Assembly (NCBI RefSeq): GCF_944327235.1
Contig: NZ_CALVHE010000004.1
Coordinates: 1-63,082, forward strand
Length of the DNA: 63,082 bases
Direction of reading: 5' to 3'
DNA from: an uncultured Desulfovibrio sp.
GTDB taxonomy: Bacteria; Desulfobacterota; Desulfovibrionia; Desulfovibrionales; Desulfovibrionaceae
A program made the translations under genes and the position numbers. Below, piece by piece: positions 26,253 through 35,655 of this stretch. Numbering within the stretch: the stretch's first letter is position 1; every line of letters starts with the position of its first letter. A model generated the notes under the pieces. It did no database searches and was not told the origin of the DNA. It saw only the letters and a program-made list of their open reading frames with translations.

Positions 26253-27728
26253 ATTCTTGTCCAGCTTGCCCACAAGCGAGAGGGTGAAGCTGGCGCCCAT
26301 GTACTTGAAGTGCGGGCGGGCCATGATCCCCACGGTATACCAGCCGGGTTCGCCCTCCACATCGTTGACCGTTATCTGGGCCATACGGAGCGGGCGCTTG
26401 CTGCGGGTGACGGGATCGGGATCGTCCATCTCCGTCACATACTGGCTGATCCAGGTGTTGAGCTCCCGTTCAAGATCGTTGCGTTCCTTCCAGGTGCCGA
26501 TATTCTCGCGCTGTATGACCTTGATGTAATGGGCAAGGCGATTCATGATCATCATATAGGGCAACTGGGTGGACAAACGGTAATTGAGCTCTGCCGCCTT
26601 GCCTTCGGCCGTATTGGGGAACACCTTGCTCTTCTGGCAGGAATTGGCCGAGAAGAAGGCGGCATTGTCCGCGCCCTTGCGCATACTCAGGGCGATGAAG
26701 CCCTCTTCGGCCAGTTCGAATTCCCGACGCTCGGAAATGAGCACTTCAGTGGGGATCTTGGTCTGTACCTGGCCCATGGATTCAAAGGTGTAGACGGGCA
26801 GGTTCTCCACCGCGCCGCCGCCCTGCGGGCCGATGATGTTGGCGCACCAGCGGTATTTGGCGAAACTGTCCGTCAAACGGCCCGCAAAGGCAAAAGCCGT
26901 GTTGCCCCAGCAAAAGTCGTCGTTTTCCGACGCTTCTTCCTCGAAAACGAAGCTCTTGGCCGGGACCGTATTGGAACCATAGGGCACGCGCAGCAGGAAG
27001 CGGGGCAGGGTCAGCCCGATGTAGCGGGCATTCTCGGACTCCCGGAAGGAGCGCCACTTGGCGTACTGGGGCATCTCGAAGATGGACTTGAGGTCCTTGA
27101 GGTTGGGCAGCTCGTCCCAGGAGTCGATGCCGAAGAATTCCTGACCGGCCGCCCCCACGAACGGTGCATGCGACATGGCGGAGACAGCGGCCAGATGCTG
27201 GAGCAGCTCCATGTCCTGCGGGCCGGGGCCGAATTCGTAATTGCCGATGACGGCGCCCACGGGCTGTCCGCCGAACTGGCCGTATTCAGCCGTGTACACA
27301 TGCTTGTAAAGGCCGGAGCTCATGATCTCCGGCGCATCCTGGAAGTCCGTCAGCAGGTCTTCCTTGCTGACGCTGATGAATTCGATCTTGATGTTCTGGC
27401 GGAAATCCGTGTTGTCCACCAGATACTTGAGTCCGCGCCAGGCCCTTTCGAGCTTCTGGAACTGCTCGTTGTGCATGATGGCGTTGACCTGCGAACTCAG
27501 GCGCTTGTCCAGATCGGCAAGCAGGTTGTCGACCAGCGCGGGGGATACCTTGGTCTCTCCGGAAGGTTGCGCGACGAGTTCCTTGAGGAAGGCCTGCAGG
27601 CCGTCACGGGTGGCGGCAAAACCGTCGTCGCCGGGTTTCAGGCGCGTCGCCTCCACGATCTCGTCAAGAAGGCTCAGAGTAGCGGGCGCATCGGTCGAGG
27701 CGGCAGGGGCATTTTCGGTCTGGCTCAT
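26250..27728 (-). CDS. tssC: T6SS contractile sheath large subunit TssC
   Basis: 492 residues, usual size. With TssB it forms the contractile sheath around the Hcp tube. NAIMHNEQFQKLERAWRGLKYLV, VGAVIGNYEFGPGPQDMELLQHLAAVSAMSHAPFV and RLAHYIKVIQRENIGTW are TssC hallmarks. Starts 8 bp after the tssB stop, with the AGGA ribosome site overlapping that stop, so the two are coupled. Its TAG stop is supplied by the edge of R1 copy G. Confidence 0.96.
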   Translation of the reverse strand: MSQTENAPAASTDAPATLSLLDEIVEATRLKPGDDGFAATRDGLQAFLKELVAQPSGETKVSPALVDNLLADLDKRLSSQVNAIMHNEQFQKLERAWRGLKYLVDNTDFRQNIKIEFISVSKEDLLTDFQDAPEIMSSGLYKHVYTAEYGQFGGQPVGAVIGNYEFGPGPQDMELLQHLAAVSAMSHAPFVGAAGQEFFGIDSWDELPNLKDLKSIFEMPQYAKWRSFRESENARYIGLTLPRFLLRVPYGSNTVPAKSFVFEEEASENDDFCWGNTAFAFAGRLTDSFAKYRWCANIIGPQGGGAVENLPVYTFESMGQVQTKIPTEVLISERREFELAEEGFIALSMRKGADNAAFFSANSCQKSKVFPNTAEGKAAELNYRLSTQLPYMMIMNRLAHYIKVIQRENIGTWKERNDLERELNTWISQYVTEMDDPDPVTRSKRPLRMAQITVNDVEGEPGWYTVGIMARPHFKYMGASFTLSLVGKLDKN

Positions 27729-27736
27729 GGAAGTTC

Positions 27737-28228
27737 CTATTTTTCGTCGAGGTTGAGTTCGCTGAGCAGGGCCGCGCGGGCCTTTTCATCGGAGACCATC
27801 TCCTGCACCTTGCGCCGGAATTCGGGCACGTTGGCCAGCGGCCCCTTGAGCGCCTTGAGGGATTCGCGCAGCTCCAGCAGCCGGGCCAGTTCCGGCACCT
27901 GACGGACGATGGCGTCCGGGGTGAAGTCGTTGATGTTCTCGAAACGCAGCGTGACGGCCAGTTGCGCTTCGGGGTCGTCCTCGACCAGCTTGTTGGGGAC
28001 GGAGACGGTCATGCCGAGCCCCTGCCCCTTCATGACATCGTTGAAATTGTTCTTGTCCACGGAGACCGGTTCGCGATCTTCCACCGCCCTGTCGTCTTCC
28101 CGCTGGGTGAAGTCGCCAAGCACCATCAGCTTGAGCGGCAGTTCCACCTCTTCCCTGGCGTCGCCGGTGGCAGGCCGGTAGACGATATTGACGCGCTCCT
28201 TGGGCGCGACGGAGCCTTCCTTACTCAT
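27737..28228 (-). CDS. tssB: T6SS contractile sheath small subunit TssB
   Basis: 163 residues. KERVNIVYRPATGDAREEVELPLKLMVLGDF and the C-terminal ELARLLELRESLKALKGPLANVPEFRRKVQ are typical of TssB/VipA. A consensus AGGAGGT lies just before the ATG. Pairs with TssC, directly downstream. A 75-bp leader separates it from R1 copy H, which lies between it and tssA. Confidence 0.95.
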   Translation of the reverse strand: MSKEGSVAPKERVNIVYRPATGDAREEVELPLKLMVLGDFTQREDDRAVEDREPVSVDKNNFNDVMKGQGLGMTVSVPNKLVEDDPEAQLAVTLRFENINDFTPDAIVRQVPELARLLELRESLKALKGPLANVPEFRRKVQEMVSDEKARAALLSELNLDEK

Positions 28229-28303
28229 AGAACCTCCTTGTGTTACGGACGGCCTCCGGGACTGCGCCGTTCAGGAGGCCGAAATATTGTCCGCTCCGGG
28301 CGT

Positions 28304-28448
28304 TGGAGCATTTTCCGTTCGGAACGCGAAGCGTTCCAAACCATATGACCTGTCGTTTCCCGGAAAAACTGCGGTCTTTCCGCTCACGTTGGGCCGGGCG
28401 GCGTTATGCCGCCTCCCGTCATGCCGGTTTCAACGGCAAGACGCTCTA
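28304..28448 (-). repeat. R1 MITE-like repeat, copy H
   Basis: 145 bp, near-complete, reverse orientation. Plus-strand left tip TGGAGCATTTTCC followed by the perfect GGAACGC/GCGTTCC stem; right tip AAGACGCTCTA. On the minus strand it begins with the TAG stop of tssA. It splits tssA from tssB. Confidence 0.85.
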
Positions 28449-30047
28449 GAGATAGGGCGACCGGGAGGGCCGGAGACGGACGATGGCCGCTGCCGTCTCT
28501 GCGGCACGCTGGTGGGCTTCCGGCGTTTCCAGGCCCGACCAGACGGCATGGCAGACCAGCAGCGCATCCAGACAGGTGGCGGGCTGCCAGGTCTCCAGCT
28601 CGTGCCGCCTGATGGTCGCCGCCAGTTCGTCGGCCAGTGAGGCCGCGGCCTGCGCATGTCCTCCGGCAAGCAGCAGGCGCGTCTGTTCGATGCGCAGGGG
28701 AAAGGCATGGGCCGAAGCTGAGCCGTCACGTCGGCGCGCCTCTTCCAGCAGATCCAGCGCGCCGGGCAGATCGCCTTCCGCCGCAGCCGCACGGGCCCGC
28801 TGTACGGCATCGTCCGCCGTGCTCGCACCGGAGGGCGGAGACGCTTTCGCCGTCGTGGGCTGTTCCGTCAGCCATTGGCGGGTCTCCGCATCGGCAAACG
28901 GACGGCCGTCGGCAAAGGCCAGCTGGGCGACCCCCGGAAGGCGTCCGGTCAGTCCCCGGCATTCTTCCAGGACGCGGGCGGCGTCGAGGGGACGCCCGCA
29001 GGTCGTGAGGGCCTGAAAAAGCAGGCGTTGGGCATCAAGGCAGAACGGACAGGCGGGCAGCAGGCGGGCGAGCGCGGCGGCGGCTTCCGCGGCGCGCCCG
29101 GAAGCAAGCAGTCTGCGGCAGGAGTCCAGATCCTCTTCCGGTGGAGCGGGCAGGGCCGTCATCCCGCCCTCGGCGGGCGGCAACTTGTCGATGCGTCCCC
29201 ACAGCACGGCATACAGGGCGGACCAGGCAACGAAGGTATCCGGCAGTCCGTCCGCAAAGGCCAGCGCGACATAGGCCCGCGCCGCGCTGAGGACGTTGGC
29301 CAGCGCTTCCCGCGTATCGGTCGGCGGCGTCGGGGGAGCGGCGGGCTGAGAGGGCGGCGCGGCGGGCGCGGGCGCTTCCGTCGTCTGCGTTGGGGCGGCC
29401 GGAGGGGGCGTGGCGACATCCTTCGGGATGTCCTCCTTTGGCGCGGCTTCCTCTGAGGTCTCTTTTGCGGCTTCCTCCCGCGCGGAGATGTCCACCGCCA
29501 CCTCCGGCCCTTCCGCTTCAATGTTCTGGACGCGTTCTTTCAGGTCGCGCAGGGGCGGCAGATCCGGCAGGCAGACGCCCAGCAGGCCGTCGAGCTCGTC
29601 GAGCGAGGCCAGCAGTTCGTCCCGCAGGGCCGCGGGGATGCCCGCCGGCGCGGCGGACAGCCATTGCGCGACGCGTTCGTGCCACCAGACAAACATGTTG
29701 GCACGGGCGCGCAGACGTTTGAGCGGCGGAAAACAGTCGTTCCACCAGCAGGCGAGCAGATCCGCCAGGACGCGGACCCCCGCTGCCAGCCCGTCCATGC
29801 CCTTCGTATGGGCAAGCCCCACACAAAGGTAGACGGCTGCGGGGATGTCCTTGGCCTGCTTGTCCAGCACCGCTGCCGCGCTGGCGACGACCACGTCCCA
29901 GTCCACGGCGGCCGCCCCCTGCAGAGAGCCGAGCTTGCCGGTCTCTTCCAGCAGCCGTTCATACTCCGGGCTTTGGCGCGACTCTGTCCCGGCGGGAGCG
30001 GTTTCGCTGATGGGGCGTTTCCCAAGTTCTCGAAATTGCATGGTCAT
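28446..30047 (-). CDS. tssA: T6SS baseplate/sheath-cap component TssA
   Basis: 533 residues. The N-terminal ImpA-type domain (about 20-165) has PEYERLLEETGKLG, DWDVVVASAAAVLDKQAKDIPAAVYLCVGL and WWNDCFPPLKRLRARANMFVWW. An Ala/Pro/Glu-rich linker (about 190-245) leads to a helical C-terminal region of VasJ type. TssA organises the baseplate and guides tail growth; which of the TssA classes this is cannot be settled. I start at ATG 30047 (AGGA 9 bases upstream); a further ATG sits two codons downstream. The gap to tssE (30048-30204) shows no gene. Confidence 0.88.
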   Translation of the reverse strand: MTMQFRELGKRPISETAPAGTESRQSPEYERLLEETGKLGSLQGAAAVDWDVVVASAAAVLDKQAKDIPAAVYLCVGLAHTKGMDGLAAGVRVLADLLACWWNDCFPPLKRLRARANMFVWWHERVAQWLSAAPAGIPAALRDELLASLDELDGLLGVCLPDLPPLRDLKERVQNIEAEGPEVAVDISAREEAAKETSEEAAPKEDIPKDVATPPPAAPTQTTEAPAPAAPPSQPAAPPTPPTDTREALANVLSAARAYVALAFADGLPDTFVAWSALYAVLWGRIDKLPPAEGGMTALPAPPEEDLDSCRRLLASGRAAEAAAALARLLPACPFCLDAQRLLFQALTTCGRPLDAARVLEECRGLTGRLPGVAQLAFADGRPFADAETRQWLTEQPTTAKASPPSGASTADDAVQRARAAAAEGDLPGALDLLEEARRRDGSASAHAFPLRIEQTRLLLAGGHAQAAASLADELAATIRRHELETWQPATCLDALLVCHAVWSGLETPEAHQRAAETAAAIVRLRPSRSPYL

Positions 30048-30204
30048 GCTGTATGATCCTGCTCTGTGGCGGGCTTTTGACTGCACAGGCTCGTTAAAGA
30101 CTATCTCAGGCGTCTACTGTATGCAACTCATAACAGTGCCGGTTGGCAACCGTGTCCCTCCCGTACGTCCCGGCACGGGGCTGACGGACGCCGGACGGCT
30201 GCCA

Positions 30205-30621
30205 TCAGGTTGAGATGACTACATGTCCTGAAGGCTCCACACATGTCGTCCAGTGGATGGGGATGGTCCTGTTTTCCAGAACGAGTTCGGCATCCAGCAG
30301 AAACGTGAGCTGCAGAGGCTGCTGAGGATCCGGGGCATACCGGAGATGGACCTGCCGTAGTCGCGGCTCGCAATGCGCGATGAAGGCCGAGAGTTCTTTC
30401 TCGATGCGCGGCAGCTCCGCTGTCGTGAAGGTCGCGCCGAGGGCGCTGAAATCCGGCATACCGAAATTCTGGTCCAGCACGGTATTGCCCTGCCGCGTAT
30501 TGAGGATGCGCGACAAGTGATCGGTGATGGACTGGACGATATCCTCCGTCTCCACGGCATTGCGTTCGTCGCCCTGACGATGGGCGTGCCGCAGGCGTTC
30601 CAGAAAGCGCAGTCTGCTCAT
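30205..30621 (-). CDS. tssE: T6SS baseplate subunit TssE (gp25-like)
   Basis: 138 residues of the GPW/gp25 family, a wedge component of the baseplate that starts the sheath. SITDHLSRILNTRQGNTVLDQNFGMPDFSAL and IEKELSAFIAHCEPRLRQVHLR are the family signature. Ribosome site weak. Confidence 0.93.
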   Translation of the reverse strand: MSRLRFLERLRHAHRQGDERNAVETEDIVQSITDHLSRILNTRQGNTVLDQNFGMPDFSALGATFTTAELPRIEKELSAFIAHCEPRLRQVHLRYAPDPQQPLQLTFLLDAELVLENRTIPIHWTTCVEPSGHVVIST

Positions 30622-30686
30622 GGCAGTCGGTTCCGCCGTTCAGGTCGTGTTGTCATTGTCCATGATACGTCCGAGAGCAAGGTGTC

Positions 30687-30712
30687 TCTTCCCCCCAAAC
30701 TGTTAACAGGCC
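30687..30712. repeat. R2 intergenic repeat, end fragment e
   Basis: Reads CTTCCCCCCAAACTGTTAAC then AGGCC, running into the stop of the next gene. The same CTTCCCCCCAAA...AACAGGCCCTA junction occurs at the stop of the 50050-50829 gene. Confidence 0.55.
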
Positions 30713-31354
30713 CTAAGGAGCAAGGATATGGAAAATGATGCGCAGATCCTTGTCGGAATAGCTCACGTCAGCGGCGAGGGGCTTCCCTTCGCGGCCGACG
30801 GCGCTGATGCGCAGCCAGCCCGGATGGGACGCTATCTGCAGGCGTTTGACGCATCCGCTCTGGGGACGGGTGTCCACCGTGATCTGCGAGCTCCATTGGC
30901 CATGGATATCGACGCTGCGTGACGGCACATTGGCCGGGGTGATGGTGGTATGTTCCCCCAGCGAACCTTCATAACCGAAGAGCAGCAGCAGGGAGCCGTC
31001 CTTGCGTACTTCGATACGGGGAGGCAGGAGCCGTCCCTTGCCCGGCCGCTTGCCGCGAGGCAGGTCGCGCCATGCGGATGGCCCGTCTGCCACGGCCGGT
31101 TGGACAGCCGGTTCCGGGACAGGTTCCGGTTCCGGCGCGGGTGCGGGCTCCGGCGCGGGCGGAGCGGGGACGGGGGCCGAGGGCGGCATGACCGGCGTCC
31201 CGGGACCGGCGTTGCCGGTAAACAGGAGCGCCAGCAGATTGCCCGCGGACGTGCCGCCGCCCAGAGCGGCGACAGCCATGCCGCAGACGGCGATCAGCCA
31301 TGCCGCGAGTATGATACGACAAAGGAGGCGCTGGGCATTGGCGGAGGTCACCAT
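30713..31354 (-). CDS. Membrane-anchored Pro-rich protein of the T6SS cluster, C-domain AMIN-like
   Basis: 213 residues. One membrane anchor (about 11-35), a Pro/Ala/Glu spacer (about 55-90) long enough to cross part of the periplasm, and a beta-rich C-terminal domain (about 110-213; RIEVRKDGSLLLLFGYEGS, VDIHGQWSSQITVDTRPQ). The C-domain weakly resembles AMIN domains, which bind peptidoglycan; this is an impression only. Its ATG overlaps the tssM stop by 7 bp, so it is made with the membrane complex. It may help anchor TssJLM to the wall. TssL here has no such domain. Confidence 0.6.
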   Translation of the reverse strand: MVTSANAQRLLCRIILAAWLIAVCGMAVAALGGGTSAGNLLALLFTGNAGPGTPVMPPSAPVPAPPAPEPAPAPEPEPVPEPAVQPAVADGPSAWRDLPRGKRPGKGRLLPPRIEVRKDGSLLLLFGYEGSLGEHTTITPANVPSRSVDIHGQWSSQITVDTRPQSGCVKRLQIASHPGWLRISAVGREGKPLAADVSYSDKDLRIIFHILAP

Positions 31355-34300
31355 GTATACACGATCCTTTCCGGCAGCGTGGAGGGCGCGTTGTCCCTGG
31401 CTTCGAGCAGGGCGGCGGCATTGTCCGGCAGCAGCCGCACCGTCATGCTCCTGACGGAGATGGCGTTCAGCTTTTCCGCGGCATCAGGGAAGTCCTCGGG
31501 GCTGAAAGTGCGTTCGCCGTACTGGAAATCCCGCAGGAAGGCGATGAAGTCGGGATATTCGTACCGCAGTTCGATGTCGGGGAAGCGCAGGACGATGCCC
31601 GCGGCCGCGCACGCGCCTTCCGCATAGTGGATGCGTCCTGAGCGCGGATAGTTGTTGTTGATCAGCCGTTGCGGCCCCTCATTGCAGCGGAGGTAGAATT
31701 CCGTGCTGTCGGGGCGCTGGGCGGCATCCCGGTTGAGTATGGTCGGCTGCGAGCGCAGCAGCACGTCGTAGGATTCGCGCGGGGGGACGACCGCCACCGA
31801 CTCGGCGCGCGACATGGCCCCAAGGAAATCCGAGGTGAAGGGGAAGGGCGTCCCGTCCCAGAAGGCGGCCGCCGGAGCGGCATCCTGCCGCCGGATCAGC
31901 GGAGAGAGGACGCTGCCCATGAACTTGGTCACCACGCCGTCCTTGCCGTACAGGGCTTCGAGGTTATGGCCTTCATAGAGGGCGACCGGGCTGCTGAGCA
32001 CCTCGTTTTCCCATTTGTGCTGCACGGCGGCCGCGGCCTGCACGGTGATCCCCTGCCGCAGGCAGTCCAGCATGTCCGTCAGCAGCAACCGGGCTGCGCC
32101 ATGCGGCGCGGACAGGGGCTGGACGACGTCTTTCATGGCTTTCCGGGCCGCACTGTAGGGGCTTTCCGACGGGATGTCCCTGGGATTGGCAAAGTGCGTC
32201 TGGGCCAGCGTCAGCGAACGGCCCTGACTGCCCATGATGCGCAACAGCTCGCCGCATTGGACGAGATAGCCCCGCAGAGCGATGGCGGCCTGCAGCGACT
32301 GGCGCAGATGTTCCAGATCCCGCGTGGATTCGCGCAGCGAGGCCAGCAGTTCGGGCGATTCGAGCGAGAGGGAGAGGATGCTCCGCCAGACGGGAGCCTT
32401 GCCGCTTTGGGGATCCGTCAGCGCGATGTCGCACAGCACCTGCAGGAGCAGCGCATCCTGGATCCACGGCGAAAGCGGCGTGCCGTTTTCTCTGGCATAG
32501 CGGGCGGGCGGCATGAGCTCGCTGCCCATGCGGCGGAGCAGGCGCACATGCGGCAGCGCGGCGATGTCGCCTTCGGCCCCCAGCGCGGCAAAGACCTCGC
32601 TTTGCTGCAGATTGCTCCAGCCTTGCGCAAAGGCCGCGGCAAATTCCCGCCAGGCGCGTTCATAGCGGCGCAGGTATTCGTGCCGGAAGGCGTTGAGGTT
32701 TTGCCGCATGTTGTCGTTTTTGCCGCTGATGGTCAGGATGTCCGCCAGCGCGTCGTCCATCACGTCATACCCGCGGGCCGTGTAGGCGGGAGGGACGCAC
32801 ACGTCCTTCTCATTGCCCGGCGAGACCTCCTCCCAGAACTGGGAAAGGCAGATGCGGGCCGCGGGCAGATTGACGTTGAGGCTTTGTTCCACATCGTCCA
32901 GCAGGGAGACCTCATTGCGCGAGACGGCCAGATCCAGCAGGGAACGCAGGCCCGCCGCAAGCGCGCGCTGCATCTCATTGTCCGGCATCCAGTCCAGTGC
33001 GAAGAGGTAGAGCTGGGCGGAGATCATGTTCCAGTCATCCTGCTCCCCGACCAGCGGAAAGACTTCCATGCTTGCCGCTTCCCTGATGCTGCCGGTGCGC
33101 ATCTTTTCGGAAACGACATCGCACAGCCAGCTTATCTGTACGACCGCATCGTGATATTGCGCCCTGTTCTGCGCCGTGACGGGCTGGACGAGGTTCGCAT
33201 GTAGGCGGTTGCGCAGCGGGGCCATGATGTCGACATACGTCTGCTCCACGAAGCGCTTCTTGCTCCGGCGCTCCGCGTGTTCCAGCATGTCCAGCCCGAA
33301 TGTGGGCAGCAGCCAGCTCTTGCGGGCTTTCTCCAGTTGCAGGGCATAGAGCATCTCCGCGTAGAGCTTCTGGATCTTCGGATCGCTGGAGATGATTTCC
33401 GTGGTCGGCGGGGGGAGCGTGAGCACGTTCCGCTGATAGATGGTATTGGCCATGAGCAGGGCGCAGGCGAAAAGCGTGACCAGCAGCCACGCGCTGAACA
33501 GCCACAGACGTGTGGAGGCGAGGAAGGGGATCCCGCCGCTGAAAGGACGGGAGTAGCCTTGCGCGGGCAGGAGACCGGAAAAATACTCCGCGACGAAGGG
33601 CGGCGTCCCGCCTTTTTCGGGCAGGGGCGCGCCAAAGCAGAAATGCAGACCGCGCAGCGGACTGAAGGCCTGATGGGCCAGGGGCGCGCACAGCGGGCCG
33701 AGCAGACGGTCGAGTCGGGGGGCCAGCTCCCGGAGGGCGTGCAGGGCGTACAGGGCATCCCCCTGCGGGGCCATACCGTCCCTGGCCTGCTTGCGCAGAC
33801 CGGCTTCCAGCATGTCCGCCGCCTGCTCGGCGGCTCTCGGCAGCTCTTCTTCCGGTCGATCCAGCACCCGGCCCAGCGTCTGCCCCGCCATGCCTTCGGG
33901 CAGCAGACGCATGAGGGCATCCATGCCCGGCAGCGCGTCCAGATCGCGCACCAGCACGAACACCGGACAGGCGCGGCGGCGGCAGAGCAGGAACTGCTGC
34001 ACGGCATTGGCCATGCTCATGCCGCGCGCGGGCAGGCTGTCCTCATCGGCAGACTGGAGGCGACGGGCCGAGATCGTCAGTACGATGCCCTGGAAGGGAT
34101 AGCCGCCACGTTGACCGGCGGCCAGTTCCAGCAGCGAGGCCCAGTCCTGACTGTCGCCCTCCGGGGCGGCGCATTCCAGTACGACGGAAGCGCGCAGGAA
34201 ATGCCAGTGCAGCGGTGCGCCCTCCTCAGCGGGAACGGTCTTTCCCGTCCCCCGGAGCAGGGAGGGACCGTCGTCGCACGACAGGGCCAGGAACCACGGC

Positions 34301-34641
34301 TGGCTGTAGCGCAGCGCATGATGGAAGCGCGCGGGCGAGGAGACCATGATGTTCATGCCTTGCCGCCAGGCATCGGCCAGACCGCCCGACGCGGGCAGCG
34401 TGAGGCTCGCGCTCGTCTGCTCGCTGAGGACTTTGCGGATAAAGAGTTTTTTGTTGTTCCAGCGCAGGAAGAAGCGTACCGCCACCAGCAGGACGAGTCC
34501 GGCGATCAGGCCCAGCAGGATGACCGCCCCCGTGGCCAGGGGCCAGCGCATCCACCATGCCAGCAGCGTCAGCAGGCCCAGCACCAGAATGAGCAGTATG
34601 AGCCAGAGCGTTATCTTGAGTATTTTGCCCAGTGTTTGCAT
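31348..34641 (-). CDS. tssM: T6SS membrane complex component TssM (IcmF-like)
   Basis: 1097 residues. Two N-terminal spans (about 9-29 and 36-58), a cytoplasmic NTPase-like domain, a third span (about 379-397), then the long periplasmic region ending in a beta domain (about 960-1097) that contacts TssJ. The region after the third span (YAEMLYALQLEKARKSWLLPTF; IMAPLRNRLHANL) and the C-terminal domain are IcmF-like. The Walker A position reads ALSCDDGPSLLRG in place of GPPGSGKT-LLRG, so NTP binding is probably lost. With TssL and TssJ it forms the envelope channel. Confidence 0.9.
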   Translation of the reverse strand: MQTLGKILKITLWLILLILVLGLLTLLAWWMRWPLATGAVILLGLIAGLVLLVAVRFFLRWNNKKLFIRKVLSEQTSASLTLPASGGLADAWRQGMNIMVSSPARFHHALRYSQPWFLALSCDDGPSLLRGTGKTVPAEEGAPLHWHFLRASVVLECAAPEGDSQDWASLLELAAGQRGGYPFQGIVLTISARRLQSADEDSLPARGMSMANAVQQFLLCRRRACPVFVLVRDLDALPGMDALMRLLPEGMAGQTLGRVLDRPEEELPRAAEQAADMLEAGLRKQARDGMAPQGDALYALHALRELAPRLDRLLGPLCAPLAHQAFSPLRGLHFCFGAPLPEKGGTPPFVAEYFSGLLPAQGYSRPFSGGIPFLASTRLWLFSAWLLVTLFACALLMANTIYQRNVLTLPPPTTEIISSDPKIQKLYAEMLYALQLEKARKSWLLPTFGLDMLEHAERRSKKRFVEQTYVDIMAPLRNRLHANLVQPVTAQNRAQYHDAVVQISWLCDVVSEKMRTGSIREAASMEVFPLVGEQDDWNMISAQLYLFALDWMPDNEMQRALAAGLRSLLDLAVSRNEVSLLDDVEQSLNVNLPAARICLSQFWEEVSPGNEKDVCVPPAYTARGYDVMDDALADILTISGKNDNMRQNLNAFRHEYLRRYERAWREFAAAFAQGWSNLQQSEVFAALGAEGDIAALPHVRLLRRMGSELMPPARYARENGTPLSPWIQDALLLQVLCDIALTDPQSGKAPVWRSILSLSLESPELLASLRESTRDLEHLRQSLQAAIALRGYLVQCGELLRIMGSQGRSLTLAQTHFANPRDIPSESPYSAARKAMKDVVQPLSAPHGAARLLLTDMLDCLRQGITVQAAAAVQHKWENEVLSSPVALYEGHNLEALYGKDGVVTKFMGSVLSPLIRRQDAAPAAAFWDGTPFPFTSDFLGAMSRAESVAVVPPRESYDVLLRSQPTILNRDAAQRPDSTEFYLRCNEGPQRLINNNYPRSGRIHYAEGACAAAGIVLRFPDIELRYEYPDFIAFLRDFQYGERTFSPEDFPDAAEKLNAISVRSMTVRLLPDNAAALLEARDNAPSTLPERIVYTW

Positions 34642-34827
34642 CCGTATTCGTCCTTGCGCGTCGTCATGCTCCGGGGCGGACGGCTTGGGTCGCCCCGTCC
34701 CGTTGCCCGGCGGGGCGTGACGGCCTGTGGCGCGTCACGTCGTCGTGACGGCGAGCGCTCTGGTCCCACGGAGAGGGGCGTCGTCATGACCGCGCGGAGC
34801 GCGCGCCCTCTCTTTCGCGGGGAAAGA

Positions 34828-35640
34828 TCAAAATCGCGGCAGCGGGATATTGGCCAGTTCCGCCGCGCATAAGGCTCCGAACAAGAGCACGATCAGGGGC
34901 GGCACGAGTATGTAGGCGGCCTTCTCCACGAGAGAGGCCACGCGGGACTCGGCGGGCCGGGCCGGTACGGCTGCGAGTCCCGCGGGAGCGTCGTCGCGCC
35001 GCAGCAGCAGATAGGCCGCTTTCCGGTAGCGGGCCAGCGCTTCGGGGAAATCATGCAGCATTCCCTTGAAGCCGTAAAGCAGACAGAGCGCATATACCCG
35101 TATGGTCGCCAGAGTGAGCGCATCCCCCCCGTGCAGCAGGACGGCTTCCAGAAGCTGCGGGCCGTTTTCCGCCGGAGCATCCGCGTCCGCCGTCGTCTCC
35201 TCGTCCGCGAGCGGGAGCGTCCCGCGTGTGAGCGCCTTCAGCCGGGCAAAGAAATCCCGTCCGGCATCCGTCGTGTCGAAATAGTGGTATTGCAGGCTGT
35301 AGCCGAGCCAGTCCATGGCATCGAGGCGGGAACTTTGCAGGATCTGTTCATCGACCCAGGCATAGACGGCAAAGCGGGCATTGTCGCAGGCGAACCGCAG
35401 CCGCTGGGCGGCATCGTCGGGAGAGGGGAGCCCCCCGGTCAGCGGCAGATCGGGAACGGGCGCGGCGACGGTCGGTCCCTCCGCCTCCGGCAGGGGCAGG
35501 GCGCGTTCCTCATCGGCCAGCAGTTTCAGGCGCTCATGCACCTCGGCAAGCGGCAGCTCCAGCCCGGCGGGCGTGCTGCCGCAGTGCAGGGCCTCGGCCA
35601 TGAGACGGGAGAATCGGGGAAGGAGGTCCATATGTTCCAT
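34828..35640 (-). CDS. tssL: T6SS membrane complex component TssL (DotU-like)
   Basis: 270 residues. Cytoplasmic helical domain with FACDNARFAVYAWVDEQILQS, WLGYSLQYHYFDTTDAGRDFF and the CLLYGFKGML segment, then one C-terminal span (ILVPPLIVLLFGALCAAEL). It ends right after the span, so no OmpA-type wall-binding domain is present. Links TssM to the baseplate through TssK. Starts 15 bp after the tssK stop. The 186 bp between it and tssM shows no gene. Confidence 0.92.
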   Translation of the reverse strand: MEHMDLLPRFSRLMAEALHCGSTPAGLELPLAEVHERLKLLADEERALPLPEAEGPTVAAPVPDLPLTGGLPSPDDAAQRLRFACDNARFAVYAWVDEQILQSSRLDAMDWLGYSLQYHYFDTTDAGRDFFARLKALTRGTLPLADEETTADADAPAENGPQLLEAVLLHGGDALTLATIRVYALCLLYGFKGMLHDFPEALARYRKAAYLLLRRDDAPAGLAAVPARPAESRVASLVEKAAYILVPPLIVLLFGALCAAELANIPLPRF

Positions 35641-35655
35641 CCAGAGCGAGCGGTC

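Noticed and set aside
34642..34827. A possible small gene between tssM and tssL
   Set aside because: Frames there are short, Arg-rich and lack a ribosome site; nothing recognisable.
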